Shown in pieces: positions 1 through 8,757 of a stretch of 38,948 nucleotides of DNA. Each line of letters begins with the position of its first letter. Positions within the stretch are counted from its first letter, which is position 1. The translations under genes and the position numbers were made by a program. The notes under the pieces are model-generated. The model was not told the origin of the DNA. It was given only the letters and a program-made list of their open reading frames with translations, and did not search any database. Origin of the DNA: a virus; IMG/VR virus record IMGVR_UViG_3300042934_001358, positions 1 through 38,948 of that record. One strand, 5' to 3'.

Positions 1-1014
1 TTAATTTGAAGTGTTGACCAACTCATACTGCCGGAAGCGGATCACCTCCTCACCCAGCCAGTCGTTGACCTGAGCCAGCCGCGCCTGCAGCGGCTCCAGT
101 TCGTTAGCGGAGTACACCTCCGCAGCCTCCTTGATCGAGCCGAAACCACCCGCGTTCTGCGGCACGATCCCCATTAGCTGCGGCGGGATTCGCAGACCCG
201 CGAGCATGTCGTCGCGGGTGATGCTCTTGATCGAGTTGAATTCGTCTTTCGCGGCCACCTCGCTGACCGGGATCAGTTGGATGCCGTCCTTCTTGCCGTT
301 GGGTGCGTAGACGAAGAGGTTGCGGAAGTTGCCCGGGCCCTTGGCGGAGCGCAGCGCGGTGCGCAGGGAGTCGATGTCCTCCTCCTTCTGCGCGGCGTCG
401 GTCATGTAGAAGATGAAGCCGGCGTGGCTGCCGTTGTTGTAGTACTTGCGCCGGAACAGCGTGGCCGATTCGTTCAGCAGCGCCGATTGCATGGCGGCGA
501 GCCACTCGGGCATCCCGTAGATCTCCTGATTGATGTCAGCCTCGCGCAGGTGGCAGATGGTGCCCGGGGCGAATTCGTGTTCGTCCTGCCAGCCGCACAC
601 CTGGAAGAAGCGGCCCTCTTCCCCTCGCCTCATGTACTTGGCCAGCGGCGGCTGCAGGCTGATCGGCGTGCCCAGGCGTGACTGGCGGCGCTCCAGGTAG
701 GCGTTGCCGCACCAGAGGTAGTCCAGGGCCAGTTGCTCGAAGGCGGCGCGGCTCAGCAGCGGGTGTGGGATGAATGTGCGGGCCAGGAGGTTGCGCTTGA
801 ACTTGAGGCCGGAGTCCAGATAGACGCTGGCTCGAGTGGCCTTGGCCAGGCCGTCGAGGGACAGCGGCGGGTCGTAGTAGCGGCCGTTGAACCAGCACTC
901 CAGGTAGTCGAAGACCTCGCGGCCATCGAGCACCGGCGAAGGGTCACCGAAGGTGAAGGCCTCGACGCCAGGCGCGTGGACGGCCGGGCTGGCCAGGACG
1001 GTGGAATCGCTCAT
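1..1014 (-). CDS. Q: Phage portal protein, P2 gpQ family
   Basis: Portal protein forming the dodecameric vertex ring through which DNA enters and leaves the head. The protein is 337 residues, the usual P2 portal length (about 340). The N-terminal stretch with FTFGDPSPVLDGR and the later segments IPPQLMGIVPQNAGGFG and EVYSANELEPLQ are typical of the family. I chose the ATG at 1014 because it overlaps the terminase TGA in a TGATG junction, giving translational coupling; the open frame extends further upstream but lies inside the terminase gene. The stop codon is the first three bases of the window, so the gene is complete. Family assignment is from remembered sequence pattern. Confidence 0.95.
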   Translation of the reverse strand: MSDSTVLASPAVHAPGVEAFTFGDPSPVLDGREVFDYLECWFNGRYYDPPLSLDGLAKATRASVYLDSGLKFKRNLLARTFIPHPLLSRAAFEQLALDYLWCGNAYLERRQSRLGTPISLQPPLAKYMRRGEEGRFFQVCGWQDEHEFAPGTICHLREADINQEIYGMPEWLAAMQSALLNESATLFRRKYYNNGSHAGFIFYMTDAAQKEEDIDSLRTALRSAKGPGNFRNLFVYAPNGKKDGIQLIPVSEVAAKDEFNSIKSITRDDMLAGLRIPPQLMGIVPQNAGGFGSIKEAAEVYSANELEPLQARLAQVNDWLGEEVIRFRQYELVNTSN

Positions 1015-2801
1015 CAGTAGATCTCCATGACGCCGGTGTTGCGGCCGGTCTGGCCCTCCAGCGGCTCGTTGTGCAGGGCATGAAAGAGGGCCCACGCGAG
1101 ATCTGCGTGGCCCGTGGTGTCGTTGCGTCCGGCCGTGTAGGTGAGTTGCCGGCCGCTGGCGGTGGTGGTCTTGCGAATGGCCATGAGCGACTGGGCGACG
1201 TCGGTCCAGCCGGCGTCGAACTCGAGGCGCCCGTTCTTGATCACGTCGTAGGCCTTGAGCACCAGGCGGGTCTTCACCTCAGGGGAGTAGCTGAAGGTGG
1301 TCAGCCCTGGGAAGAACTGGCGCACCAGCTGGGCCACGCCGCTGCCCATGCCGGTGACATCGATCCCGATGTAGGTCACCCAGTAGCGCTGGCAGACCTG
1401 GCGGATCGCCTCGGCCTGGGCGGCGAAGTCCATGCCGCGGAACTGGTGGCGCTCAAGCACACGGAATTTGCCGCCCGGCACCGCCGGCGGCGCGACCACC
1501 ACCAGGCCGGCGGTGTCGCCGGTCTCGGCGGGGTCATAGCCGACCCAGACCGGGCGATCGCCCAGGGGTCGGGCCGCGAAGGGCTTGTAGTCCTCGGCCC
1601 ATTCGACCCAGCTGTCCACCATGCACGGCTGCAGCATGGCTAGGGGGAAGATGCTCGCGCCGTCGTCGACGAACTGGCACATGAGCAGGTTCTGGAAGGC
1701 CTCGGCCGAGTATTCGAGCTTGAGCTCCTCCAGGTCGAAGAGGTCGCAGCCACGGGCCTCGGCATCCAAGATGGTGACGATCTGCCGCCAGATCCGGTCC
1801 TCGCAGAGCCGGCCCTGCTGCAGGGCGTCGTGGGAGACGTCCAGCTTGAGGTGCTGGGCGACCGGCTTGCCCTTATTGAAGCGCTCGCCGGTCCAGAAGG
1901 TATACGCCTCATGGGCCATCGAGCTCGGCGTCGAGAAGTAGGTCCGGCGGTATTGCTTCTGCATGGCCATGCCGCTGGCCACCTTGTTCAGCTCCTCGAA
2001 GCGGAAGGTCCAGAAGAATTCGTCGAAGTAGAAGTTGCCGTGGTAGCCCTGGGCGGTGCGGGCATTGGTACCCAGGAAGTGCAGCTCGGCGCCGTTGGCC
2101 AGGATGATCGGATCCCCCGTCACCTCCACACCGCAGACCTCCCGCGCGAAAGCCTGGATATAGGCCTTGAAGATATGCGCCTGGTTTTTGCTGGCCGACA
2201 GGAAGATCTGATTGCGCCCGGTGATTAGGGCGTCCAGGAAGGCCTCGCGGGCGAAGTAGAAGGTGGCGCCGATCTGCCGGCTCTTGAGGATGGCGCGGGT
2301 CCGCTGCTGGCCTGCCCGGTACCAGTCCAGCTGGTAGCCGAAGCACTGATCGCGGAAGGCGCTTTCAAGGGCCTCGATCTGCTCCTCGGTAAACTCGTTT
2401 CGCGCCGCCCTCTTCTTCGGCCCGGCATTGCGATTGTCCAGCTTGGGATTGAGCTCGGCCTCGGTACCGCCGCCTTGGAAGCGCTGGATCCGCGCTTGCC
2501 GCTCCAGTTGGCGGTGCAGCAGGTCGATCTCCTTGAAGTCGCCGCCAGACTTAGCGTCCTTGAGAATCAGCTGCACCAGGCGCGCCTCCAGCGCCCCGCC
2601 GATCCGCTCGACGTTGTCCGCCCGATCCCATTCGTCCCGGGCCTTCCAGCTATGGACGGTCTTTTCCTTCTCCTCGATTGCCTCGGCGATCTCCGTCACC
2701 CGCCAGCCCATCCAGTAGAGATGCTTGGCGCGGCGGCGCACGTCCATCAGCAGGTCGTTGGACGGGATAGGCACGGAGTTGGATTCGGGTAGGCTTTTCA
2801 T
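1014..2801 (-). CDS. P: Terminase large (ATPase/nuclease) subunit, P2 gpP family
   Basis: Motor and nuclease that packages DNA from cos sites, working with gpM. At 595 residues it matches P2 gpP (about 590). An N-terminal helix-turn-helix region (about residues 25-55) precedes the ATPase, with a deviant Walker A at LKSRQIGAT (172-180) and Walker B at YFDEFFW (258-264). The RNase H-like nuclease shows acidic residues in GYDPAETGD (Asp423), GIDVTGMG (Asp481) and HADLAWA (Asp567). It is transcribed leftward with Q, divergent from O, as in P2. The start is the ATG just after the shared control region. The missing canonical Walker glycines are normal for this family. Confidence 0.96.
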   Translation of the reverse strand: MKSLPESNSVPIPSNDLLMDVRRRAKHLYWMGWRVTEIAEAIEEKEKTVHSWKARDEWDRADNVERIGGALEARLVQLILKDAKSGGDFKEIDLLHRQLERQARIQRFQGGGTEAELNPKLDNRNAGPKKRAARNEFTEEQIEALESAFRDQCFGYQLDWYRAGQQRTRAILKSRQIGATFYFAREAFLDALITGRNQIFLSASKNQAHIFKAYIQAFAREVCGVEVTGDPIILANGAELHFLGTNARTAQGYHGNFYFDEFFWTFRFEELNKVASGMAMQKQYRRTYFSTPSSMAHEAYTFWTGERFNKGKPVAQHLKLDVSHDALQQGRLCEDRIWRQIVTILDAEARGCDLFDLEELKLEYSAEAFQNLLMCQFVDDGASIFPLAMLQPCMVDSWVEWAEDYKPFAARPLGDRPVWVGYDPAETGDTAGLVVVAPPAVPGGKFRVLERHQFRGMDFAAQAEAIRQVCQRYWVTYIGIDVTGMGSGVAQLVRQFFPGLTTFSYSPEVKTRLVLKAYDVIKNGRLEFDAGWTDVAQSLMAIRKTTTASGRQLTYTAGRNDTTGHADLAWALFHALHNEPLEGQTGRNTGVMEIY

Positions 2802-2848
2802 GGCCGCCAGACTGCCGCCCCGGCTCCCTCCTCCATAGCGCGCGAATT

Positions 2849-2867
2849 TGTACAGCGCGCCGCTACA
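2849..2867. promoter_or_regulatory. Ogr-type late activator site in the P/O divergent region
   Basis: A 19-bp imperfect dyad, TGTACAGCGCGCCGCTACA, sits between divergent P and O. The same TGTA-N11-TACA layout recurs before V and FI, the three places where P2 has late promoters. P2 Ogr sites are TGT/ACA dyads near -55. A CGCGCGCGCG run begins 21 bp downstream (2888-2897). The symmetry could serve both directions. The role is inferred from position and recurrence. Confidence 0.75.
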
Positions 2868-2955
2868 ACGGCCCCTCGTTGCTGGGACGCGCGCGCGTCC
2901 CGACCATGCCCCTCATCGCCCAAGCACTCCCGCTAAGCCTTTGAGGATCCCTGGC

Positions 2956-3801
2956 ATGGCCGACCCCAAGACCCCGAAACTTCGCTCTCCCTTCTTCCGC
3001 GTCGCCGTCGAGGGCGCCACCAGCGATGGCCGTCAAATCGAGCGCGCCTGGATCGAGCAGGCCGCGGCCAGCTACAACCCCAAGACCTATGGCGCCCGCA
3101 TCTGGATGGAGCACATCCGCAGCAGCGTGGCGGACAGCCCCTTCAAGGCCTACGGCGACGTGGTCGCAGTGAAGGCCGAAGAGGTCGAGATCAACGGCCA
3201 GAAGAAGCTGGCCCTTTTCGCCCAGATCGAGCCTACCGCCGACCTGGTGGCCATGAACAAGGCCAAGCAGAAGATCTACACCTCGGTCGAGATCTCGCCC
3301 AAGTTCGCCGACACCGGCGCCGCCTATCTGGTCGGCCTGGGCATCACCGACAGCCCCGCCAGCCTGGGTACCGATGTCCTGTCCTTCGCCGCGGCCAATC
3401 CGGCGGCCAACCCCTATGCCAGCCGCAAGCTGCACGCGGACAACCTCTTCACCGTGGCCGAAGAGACCGCCCTTACCTTCGACGAGGTCGAGGACAAGCC
3501 CGGCCTGGGCGCCCTGCTCTTCACCAAGGTCCAGGAACTGCTAAAGGGCAAGGAGGCGCAGACCCAGGGTGAGTTCGCCCAGTTTGGCGCCGCGGTCACC
3601 GCCGTGGCCGAGCACGTTCGCGAGCAGGACGAGCGCTTCACCCGCGCCGAGGCGACCCTCACCGAGCTGACGGGCAAGCACCAGCAGCTGCAGACCGACT
3701 TCGCCGCCCTGCAGCTGCAGCTCAGCCAGACCCAAGACCCCAACCAACCCAAGCGCCCTCCGGTCACCGGCGGCGATGGCCAGAACCTGACCGACTGCTG
3801 A
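2956..3801 (+). CDS. O: Capsid scaffold / maturation protease, P2 gpO family
   Basis: Internal scaffold with an N-terminal serine protease that processes itself and the capsid protein during head assembly. The protein is 281 residues, as expected for gpO. Family hallmarks are the ATSDGR segment (Asp24), WMEHIR (His53) and IYTSVEIS (serines at 110 and 114), which fit the Asp/His/Ser triad known for P2 gpO. The C-terminal third is a charged, glutamine-rich helical scaffold region. The ATG at 2956 is preceded by a GAGGA ribosome-binding site; the frame is open further upstream but that part crosses the promoter region and looks non-coding. It is the first gene of the rightward head operon. Confidence 0.95.
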   Translation: MADPKTPKLRSPFFRVAVEGATSDGRQIERAWIEQAAASYNPKTYGARIWMEHIRSSVADSPFKAYGDVVAVKAEEVEINGQKKLALFAQIEPTADLVAMNKAKQKIYTSVEISPKFADTGAAYLVGLGITDSPASLGTDVLSFAAANPAANPYASRKLHADNLFTVAEETALTFDEVEDKPGLGALLFTKVQELLKGKEAQTQGEFAQFGAAVTAVAEHVREQDERFTRAEATLTELTGKHQQLQTDFAALQLQLSQTQDPNQPKRPPVTGGDGQNLTDC

Positions 3802-3829
3802 TCAGCCGTTCACTTTCCCGGAGAGATCC

Positions 3830-4846
3830 ATGCGTAACGATACCCGTGTGCTGTTCAACCAATACCTGGAGCAGGTCGCCAAGCTGTCCGGCGTCTCCTC
3901 CTCCGCGGCGACTTTCGCCGTGGCGCCTACCGTCCAGCAGAAGCTGGAAACCCGCATCCAGGAGTCCAGCGACTTCCTGAGCAAGGTCAATATCATCCCC
4001 GTCGACGAGCTGATGGGTGAAAAGGTTGGTCTGGGCGTCTCCGGCACCATCGCGGGCCGCACCGATACCAGCGGTACCGCCACCCGCCAACCCCGCGAGA
4101 TGCAGGCGCTCGACAATCGCGGCTACGAGTGCAAGAAGACCGACTTCGATACCGCCATCACCTACCAGCTGCTGGATAGCTGGGCCAAATTCCCCGACTT
4201 TCAGTCTCGCCTGCGTGACGCCATCGTGAAGCGGCAGGCCCTGGACCGCTTGATGATCGGCTTCAACGGCACCACCGCCGCTGCCACCACCAACCGCGCC
4301 ACCAATCCACTGCTCCAGGACGTGAACATCGGCTGGCTGCAGCAGTACCGCAGCAATGCACCGCAGCGCGTGCTGAAGTCGGGCAAGGCCGAAGGCAAGA
4401 TCGTGATCGGTACCGGCAGCGACGCCGACTACAACAACCTGGACGCCCTGGTCTTCGACGCAGTCAGCAACCTGATCGACCCCTGGTTCCGCAAGGATCC
4501 AGGACTGGTGGTGATCCTCGGCCGCGACCTGGTGCACGACAAGTACTTCCCGCTGGTGAACAAGGAGCAACCCGCCTCCGAGAAGCTGGCTACCGACGTG
4601 ATCCTGGCCCAGCGCCGCATGGGCGGCCTGCAGCCGGTGGAGGTGCCCTACTGCCCGGACAATGGGATGCTCATCACCTCACTGCAGAATCTGTCGCTCT
4701 ACTACCAAACCGGTGGCCGCCGCCGCTTCGTCAAGGAGGCGCCGGAGAAGAACCGTATTGAGAACTACGAGTCGAGCAACGACGCTTACGTGGTCGAGGA
4801 CTACGGCTTCGGCTGCCTGATCGAAAACATCGTGACGGGCGTGTAA
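3830..4846 (+). CDS. N: Major capsid protein, P2 gpN family
   Basis: HK97-fold shell protein that builds the icosahedral head around the gpO scaffold. The protein is 338 residues (P2 gpN is 357) and begins MRNDTRVLFNQYL, which closely matches the N family start. Recognisable segments include FLSKVNIIPVDE near residue 45, NRGYECKKTDFDT near 95 and the C-terminal ENYESSNDAYVVEDYG. The gene starts 28 bp after O behind a GGAGAG ribosome-binding site. The family is normally cleaved near its N-terminus by gpO, but I cannot place the cleavage site. Confidence 0.96.
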   Translation: MRNDTRVLFNQYLEQVAKLSGVSSSAATFAVAPTVQQKLETRIQESSDFLSKVNIIPVDELMGEKVGLGVSGTIAGRTDTSGTATRQPREMQALDNRGYECKKTDFDTAITYQLLDSWAKFPDFQSRLRDAIVKRQALDRLMIGFNGTTAAATTNRATNPLLQDVNIGWLQQYRSNAPQRVLKSGKAEGKIVIGTGSDADYNNLDALVFDAVSNLIDPWFRKDPGLVVILGRDLVHDKYFPLVNKEQPASEKLATDVILAQRRMGGLQPVEVPYCPDNGMLITSLQNLSLYYQTGGRRRFVKEAPEKNRIENYESSNDAYVVEDYGFGCLIENIVTGV

Positions 4847-4849
4847 GCC

Positions 4850-5551
4850 ATGGCCTCCTCTCCCGCGAAAAGCCACTTCCAGGCAGCTGCAGCGGCACTC
4901 GCCGCCGCGACCGCCGGTCCGGCCGACAGCATGGCGGGCCGCACCGTGTACGAGCAGCAGCTAGCCCAGCTGCTGCAGGACCGGCTGCGGCTCAAGCAGG
5001 TGCAATCCACCCAGGCCAAGGCCGAGCTCAAGCGACAGCTGCTCGGCGCCTACGCCGACTATGTCAGCGGCGTGCTCGAAGGCGGCAACGGTGCCCAGGA
5101 CGAGGTGCTGGTCACGGTGATGATCTGGCGCATCGATGCCGGTGAGTTCGCAGGCGCCCTGGACATCGCCGCCTACGTGCTGCGCCACGGCCTGCTGATG
5201 CCCGATCGCTTCGAGCGCACCCCGGGCTGCCTGATCGCCGAGGAAGTCGCCGAAGGCGCACTCGCGGCGCAGAAGGCCGGCCAGACCTTCGATCTGGACA
5301 TCCTGATCCGCACCGCCTTGCTCACCGATGAGCATGACATGCCCGACGAGGCGCGCGCCAAGCTCTATCTGGCCATTGGCCGGGCTGAGCTGGCCGACGT
5401 CGACGAGGATCGGCCCGGCCGACCGGGCCAGTTGGTCTCGGCGATCGAGATGCTGCGCAAGGCGATCGGCCTGCACGATCGCTGCGGCGGTAAGAAAGAC
5501 CTGGAACGGGCTGAGCGCCTGGCCAAGAAACATGCCGCCCCTGGCGGCTAA
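4850..5551 (+). CDS. M: Terminase small subunit, P2 gpM family
   Basis: Small terminase subunit that recognises cos DNA and partners gpP. The protein is 233 residues (P2 gpM is 247). The N-terminal alanine-rich helix followed by YEQQLAQLLQDRLRLKQ and the motif GRAELADVDEDRPGRPGQL are family features. It begins three bases after the N stop, in the expected N-M-L order. No catalytic motif is visible, which is normal for this subunit. The 101-bp gap that follows contains a short hairpin (CCAGGC-CTC-GCCTGG near 5620) of unknown meaning. Confidence 0.92.
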   Translation: MASSPAKSHFQAAAAALAAATAGPADSMAGRTVYEQQLAQLLQDRLRLKQVQSTQAKAELKRQLLGAYADYVSGVLEGGNGAQDEVLVTVMIWRIDAGEFAGALDIAAYVLRHGLLMPDRFERTPGCLIAEEVAEGALAAQKAGQTFDLDILIRTALLTDEHDMPDEARAKLYLAIGRAELADVDEDRPGRPGQLVSAIEMLRKAIGLHDRCGGKKDLERAERLAKKHAAPGG

Positions 5552-5652
5552 CCGAGCGGTCCCCCGCAACCCCGCCGGCTCGGGCGGATCGGCCAGGCCT
5601 CGCCTGGGACCGTGAAGCCCCGACCACCGGCGACCCATTCGAGAGCAGCACT

Positions 5653-6114
5653 ATGAGCGGATTCGTTGCAGGCGGCACCGTCGCCAGTGGTCAGGTGGTG
5701 TCCGACCCTTTCTGGCCGGCGATCGAGCTGGACCAGGTCCGCGCGCGGCTGCGGATCGACAGCAGCGTCAGCACGGAGAAGCTGAAAGCGGCGGTGATCG
5801 CCGCAGCCATCGGCGTCAACCGCGAGCTCGCCGGCTACCGCTTCGCCCAGTCCACCCGCGGCCACGCGACTCTGGCCGCCGTGCCCGGGGCTCAGGTCGA
5901 CGGCGTCAGCGAGCGTGCCCACCTCTACCTGCGTGCGATCGATGCCGCCACCGCGGCCGAGGTCGCCGAGCGATACCGCAGCTACGACAGCACCGGCAAA
6001 GGCGACAAGGACGTCGAGGCGCAGACACCCACCATCGACGAATACCGGCGTGATCAGCGCTGGGCCATCCGTGACTTCCTGGGCCTGGCCCGGACCACCG
6101 TGGAGCTCATCTGA
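5653..6114 (+). CDS. L: Head completion/stabilisation protein, P2 gpL family
   Basis: Head completion protein that joins the filled capsid after packaging, forming the connector below the portal. The protein is 153 residues, close to P2 gpL (169). The segment DQVRARLRIDSSVS near residues 29-42 and the tail IRDFLGLARTTVELI fit the gpL/gp6-like connector family. A GAGAGCAG sequence precedes the ATG. The stop overlaps the start of the next gene (TGATG), so L and X are coupled. Confidence 0.9.
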   Translation: MSGFVAGGTVASGQVVSDPFWPAIELDQVRARLRIDSSVSTEKLKAAVIAAAIGVNRELAGYRFAQSTRGHATLAAVPGAQVDGVSERAHLYLRAIDAATAAEVAERYRSYDSTGKGDKDVEAQTPTIDEYRRDQRWAIRDFLGLARTTVELI

Positions 6115-6338
6115 TGGCCACCGTTGTGCGCGCCCAGCAAGGCGACACCCTGGACCGGATCTGCCTGCGGCACTACGGACGCACCCAGGGCGTCACCGAG
6201 GCCGCGCTCGAAGCCAACCCGGGCCTGGCGGAGCTCGGCCCCATCCTGCCGATCGGTACCCCTATATCCCTGCCAGACGCCCCCGCCCAAGCCTCTGCCG
6301 GCATCGCCGCGCAGCAGCCGGTGAACCTCTGGGATTGA
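6114..6338 (+). CDS. X: Tail protein X, LysM-like (P2 gpX)
   Basis: Small tail protein of 74 residues with a LysM-like fold. The opening VVRAQQGDTLDRICLRHYG is the LysM signature and the end has PILPIGTPISLPD. In P2 gpX is needed for tail formation; the family may help fix the tail hub or tip. The start overlaps the L stop by one base, and the length matches P2 gpX (67). Confidence 0.93.
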   Translation: MATVVRAQQGDTLDRICLRHYGRTQGVTEAALEANPGLAELGPILPIGTPISLPDAPAQASAGIAAQQPVNLWD

Positions 6339-6342
6339 CCCC

Positions 6343-6675
6343 ATGCACGAGAAACCTAATATGCCCGACCGTCCCGACACCTGGGCCTGGCTCGCCGCCT
6401 GGCTCGAACACAACTGGCCTGCGCTCTATGCCGGGCTGGTGGCTGGCGTCATCGCCGCCCTGCGCATCGCCTACGGCGGCGGCACCCTGCGCCGCGTGCT
6501 GCTCGAAGCGCCCCTCTGCGGCGCCCTGGCCCTGGCGGCGAGCCATGGCCTCTCCCTGCTAGGCATCCCTGCCAGCACCGGCCCCTTCTGGGGCGGAATC
6601 ATCGGACTGCTGGGCGTCGAGGGCACTCGCGCCGCGGCCAAACGCTTTGTCGAACGTAAGGTGGAAACGCGATGA
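6343..6675 (+). CDS. Phage holin with three predicted membrane segments
   Basis: Holin that permeabilises the inner membrane to release the endolysin. The 110-residue protein has three hydrophobic stretches: ALYAGLVAGVIAALRIAYG, APLCGALALAASHGLSLLG and FWGGIIGLLGVEG. It resembles lambda/P2-like class I holins of Pseudomonas prophages. It lies directly before the muramidase gene and overlaps it by four bases. The ATG at 6361 (MPDRPDTWAW) is an equally plausible start, because neither start has a strong ribosome-binding site; a dual start, as in lambda S, is possible but unproven. Confidence 0.88.
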   Translation: MHEKPNMPDRPDTWAWLAAWLEHNWPALYAGLVAGVIAALRIAYGGGTLRRVLLEAPLCGALALAASHGLSLLGIPASTGPFWGGIIGLLGVEGTRAAAKRFVERKVETR

Positions 6676-7496
6676 ACCAGCCCAAGATCCTGCTCATCGG
6701 TGCCCACGGCCTGGCGGTGCGCGACCTGCAAAAAGCTCTGGCCGCGGCCGGCTTCACCGTCGACCTGGACGGCGACTTCGACGAAGGCACCGAGCACGCC
6801 GTTGAAGCCTTCCAGCGCTCTGTCGGCCTGGTGGCCGATGGCATCGCGGGCCCGAAGACCTTCGCCGCCCTGCTGGGCAAGCGCGACCCGTTGCACCTGG
6901 GCTTCGCCGACCTTGAGGGCGCGGCCAAGACCCTGGGCGTCCCCGTCGCGGCCGTCCAGGCGGTCAATGAGGTCGAGTCCAAGGGCGAGGGCTTCCTGGA
7001 CAACGGCAAGGTGGTGATCCTGTTCGAGCGCCACGTTTTCTACCAGCGCCTGGTCAAGGCTCACGGCCAGGCCGAGGCCGATCGCCTGGCAGCCCTCAAC
7101 CCGAACCTGATCAACCCGAAGTCCGGCGGCTACGCCGGCGGCGCGGCCGAGTGGCAGCGCCTGACCTCGGCCCGGCAGATCGACGAGGCCTGCGCGCTGG
7201 AGTCGTGCAGTTGGGGCCTGTTCCAGGTCATGGGCTACCACTGGCAGGACCTCGGCTATGCCAGCGTCCAGGACTTCGTCACCCGCATGCAGGCCAGCGA
7301 AGCCGAGCAGCTGGACGCCTTCGTCCGCTTCGTCAAGGCGGAGCCCGCGCTGCTCAAGGCGCTCAAGGCTGGCAAGTGGGCCGACTTCGCCCGCGGCTAC
7401 AACGGCCCGGCCTACGCCCGCAATCTCTACGACGTGAAGCTCGAGCGCGCCTTCGCTCGCTACAGCGCCGCCGCCCCGGCTAAGGACGCCGCATGA
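6672..7496 (+). CDS. Endolysin: peptidoglycan-binding domain plus N-acetylmuramidase
   Basis: Cell-wall hydrolase for host lysis, 274 residues. Residues 5-68 form a PG_binding_1 domain, including LAVRDLQKALAAAGF and DGIAGPKTFAALLG. Residues about 85-268 match the muramidase family formerly called DUF3380, with the likely catalytic glutamate in VNEVESKGEGF (Glu100/Glu102) and the conserved SCSWGLFQVMGYHW motif. There is no signal peptide or membrane anchor, so export would depend on the holin. This differs from the P2 K lysozyme and is a common replacement in Pseudomonas phages. The ATG overlaps the holin TGA. Confidence 0.94.
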   Translation: MNQPKILLIGAHGLAVRDLQKALAAAGFTVDLDGDFDEGTEHAVEAFQRSVGLVADGIAGPKTFAALLGKRDPLHLGFADLEGAAKTLGVPVAAVQAVNEVESKGEGFLDNGKVVILFERHVFYQRLVKAHGQAEADRLAALNPNLINPKSGGYAGGAAEWQRLTSARQIDEACALESCSWGLFQVMGYHWQDLGYASVQDFVTRMQASEAEQLDAFVRFVKAEPALLKALKAGKWADFARGYNGPAYARNLYDVKLERAFARYSAAAPAKDAA

Positions 7497-7699
7497 TACC
7501 GGTCACCGGCGTGCAGCGCCTGGAGCCGCAGGATGGGGAGGTCTTCATCCTGCCGGCCGGCGCGTCCTTTGAAGAGGCCGAGCGTCTCTGTGAAGCCATC
7601 CAGACCGCCAAGCCGGGCGTGCGGGCTGTCGTGGTGATCGGCGAGCTCGAGCACCTGGACCAGGCGGCGATGAACCGCGCTGGCTGGTACCGCCAATGA
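7493..7699 (+). CDS. Small conserved protein of the lysis cassette, function unknown
   Basis: A 68-residue soluble protein starting MIPVTGVQRLEPQDGEVFIL, with no membrane segment or lipobox. I do not recognise a named domain. It overlaps the endolysin stop by four bases (ATGA) and the following spanin start by four bases, so it is translated as part of the lysis operon. The tight double overlap argues that it is real. A role in lysis timing or in assembly is possible, but nothing in the sequence shows it. Confidence 0.75.
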   Translation: MIPVTGVQRLEPQDGEVFILPAGASFEEAERLCEAIQTAKPGVRAVVVIGELEHLDQAAMNRAGWYRQ

Positions 7700-8130
7700 T
7701 CAGCTGGAAGGAGAAGTCGCTCTTCGCGCTCGCCCTGGCCCTGACGATCGCCGTGCTGTGCCTGACCCTCTATGGGCAGGGCCTGCGCATCGACCAGGCC
7801 AACCAGAAGCGCGAGGCTGCTGAGGACCAGGTCACCCAGCTGACCGGCGAGCGCGACCACCTCACCGCAACCCTCACCAAGCAGCGGGCCGTTCAGGCCC
7901 AGCTGCAGACCACCCAGACAGACCTGCGCCGCGAGATCGATGTCCGCAAGCGCCGGATCCAGGAGCTCGAAGATGAAAACGCCGACCTCAAGGCTTGGGC
8001 TGGCCAGCCTCTGCCTACTGCTGCTCGCCGGCTGCGCCAACGGCCCGTCCTCACCGGAGCCACGGCTTACCGTGAATGGCTGTCCAGTGGTAACGCGCTG
8101 CCAGCTGCCGTCGACCGCCCCGCGCAATAA
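7696..8130 (+). CDS. Inner-membrane spanin (Rz / P2 LysB-like)
   Basis: Predicted i-spanin of 144 residues. It has a single N-terminal signal-anchor segment (SLFALALALTIAVLCLTLYG, about residues 8-27) followed by a long charged coiled coil (about 35-95). Such proteins pair across the periplasm with an outer-membrane lipoprotein to fuse the two membranes at the last step of lysis. The partner Rz1 gene is embedded out of frame in its 3' half, the classical arrangement. Confidence 0.88.
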   Translation: MISWKEKSLFALALALTIAVLCLTLYGQGLRIDQANQKREAAEDQVTQLTGERDHLTATLTKQRAVQAQLQTTQTDLRREIDVRKRRIQELEDENADLKAWAGQPLPTAARRLRQRPVLTGATAYREWLSSGNALPAAVDRPAQ

Positions 8131-8230
8131 CGGCGAGCTCCTGGACGACAGCGAGGTCCTGGAAGCTGCCTGGGCCGACTGCGCGGCCCAGGTCGATATG
8201 GTCTACGACGCCCAGCAGGCCCGCCCATGA
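7973..8230 (+). CDS. Outer-membrane spanin lipoprotein (Rz1 / P2 LysC-like)
   Basis: Predicted o-spanin of 85 residues, starting inside the Rz gene in another frame and running 100 bp past its end. It has a signal peptide and lipobox, LLLLAGC (cysteine at about residue 20), followed by a proline- and glutamine-containing mature part. The ATG has an AGGAG ribosome-binding site 6-7 bases upstream within Rz. Nested or overlapping Rz/Rz1 pairs are standard in P2-like phages. Its end overlaps the start of R. Confidence 0.88.
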   Translation: MKTPTSRLGLASLCLLLLAGCANGPSSPEPRLTVNGCPVVTRCQLPSTAPRNNGELLDDSEVLEAAWADCAAQVDMVYDAQQARP

Positions 8231-8757
8231 ACAAGCCCGAAAGCCTGCGCGCTCACCTGCTCGCCGCCGTGCCGGAGCTGCGCCACAGCCCTGACCGGCT
8301 GCTGGTCTTCATCGACAAGGGCAAGCTGCGCTGCACCGCCGCGGCCAGCCTGTCCTGGGAGTACGGCTACGAGCTGCAGATCATCCTCACCGACTTCGCC
8401 GGCCACCCGGACGCCGTGATGCTGCCGCTGCTGGCCTGGGTCCGGACGAACCAGTCCGAGCTGCTGGCCAACCTGGACAAGTCCGCCCAGGGGATCGGAT
8501 TCGAGGCCGACATCCTGGACAACTCCAAGGTGGATCTGGCGATCACCCTGCCGCTCACTGAGCGCGTGGTCGTGAAACGCCAGCCGGACGACACCTATCA
8601 GCTTGAGCACGCACCAGAGCGGCCTTGCACGGAGTACCAGGAGCCAGGCACCTGGCAGGTCTTCGCTGATGGCGAGTTGCTGGCCGAATGGCAATCGGGA
8701 TCCGCCGGCGACGCTCTGGCCCTGGAAACGCCTCACCCAGGCCGCAGCCGTGGCTGA
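8227..8757 (+). CDS. R: Tail completion protein, P2 gpR family
   Basis: Tail completion protein needed for head-tail joining. The 176-residue protein begins MNKPESLRAHLLAAVPEL, with SPDRLLVFIDKGKLR shortly after, closely matching the gpR family (P2 gpR is 155). It sits between the lysis genes and S, as in P2, and starts with an ATGA overlap with Rz1. The C-terminal 25 residues, beyond the usual family length, are translated across the start of S. Confidence 0.92.
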   Translation: MNKPESLRAHLLAAVPELRHSPDRLLVFIDKGKLRCTAAASLSWEYGYELQIILTDFAGHPDAVMLPLLAWVRTNQSELLANLDKSAQGIGFEADILDNSKVDLAITLPLTERVVVKRQPDDTYQLEHAPERPCTEYQEPGTWQVFADGELLAEWQSGSAGDALALETPHPGRSRG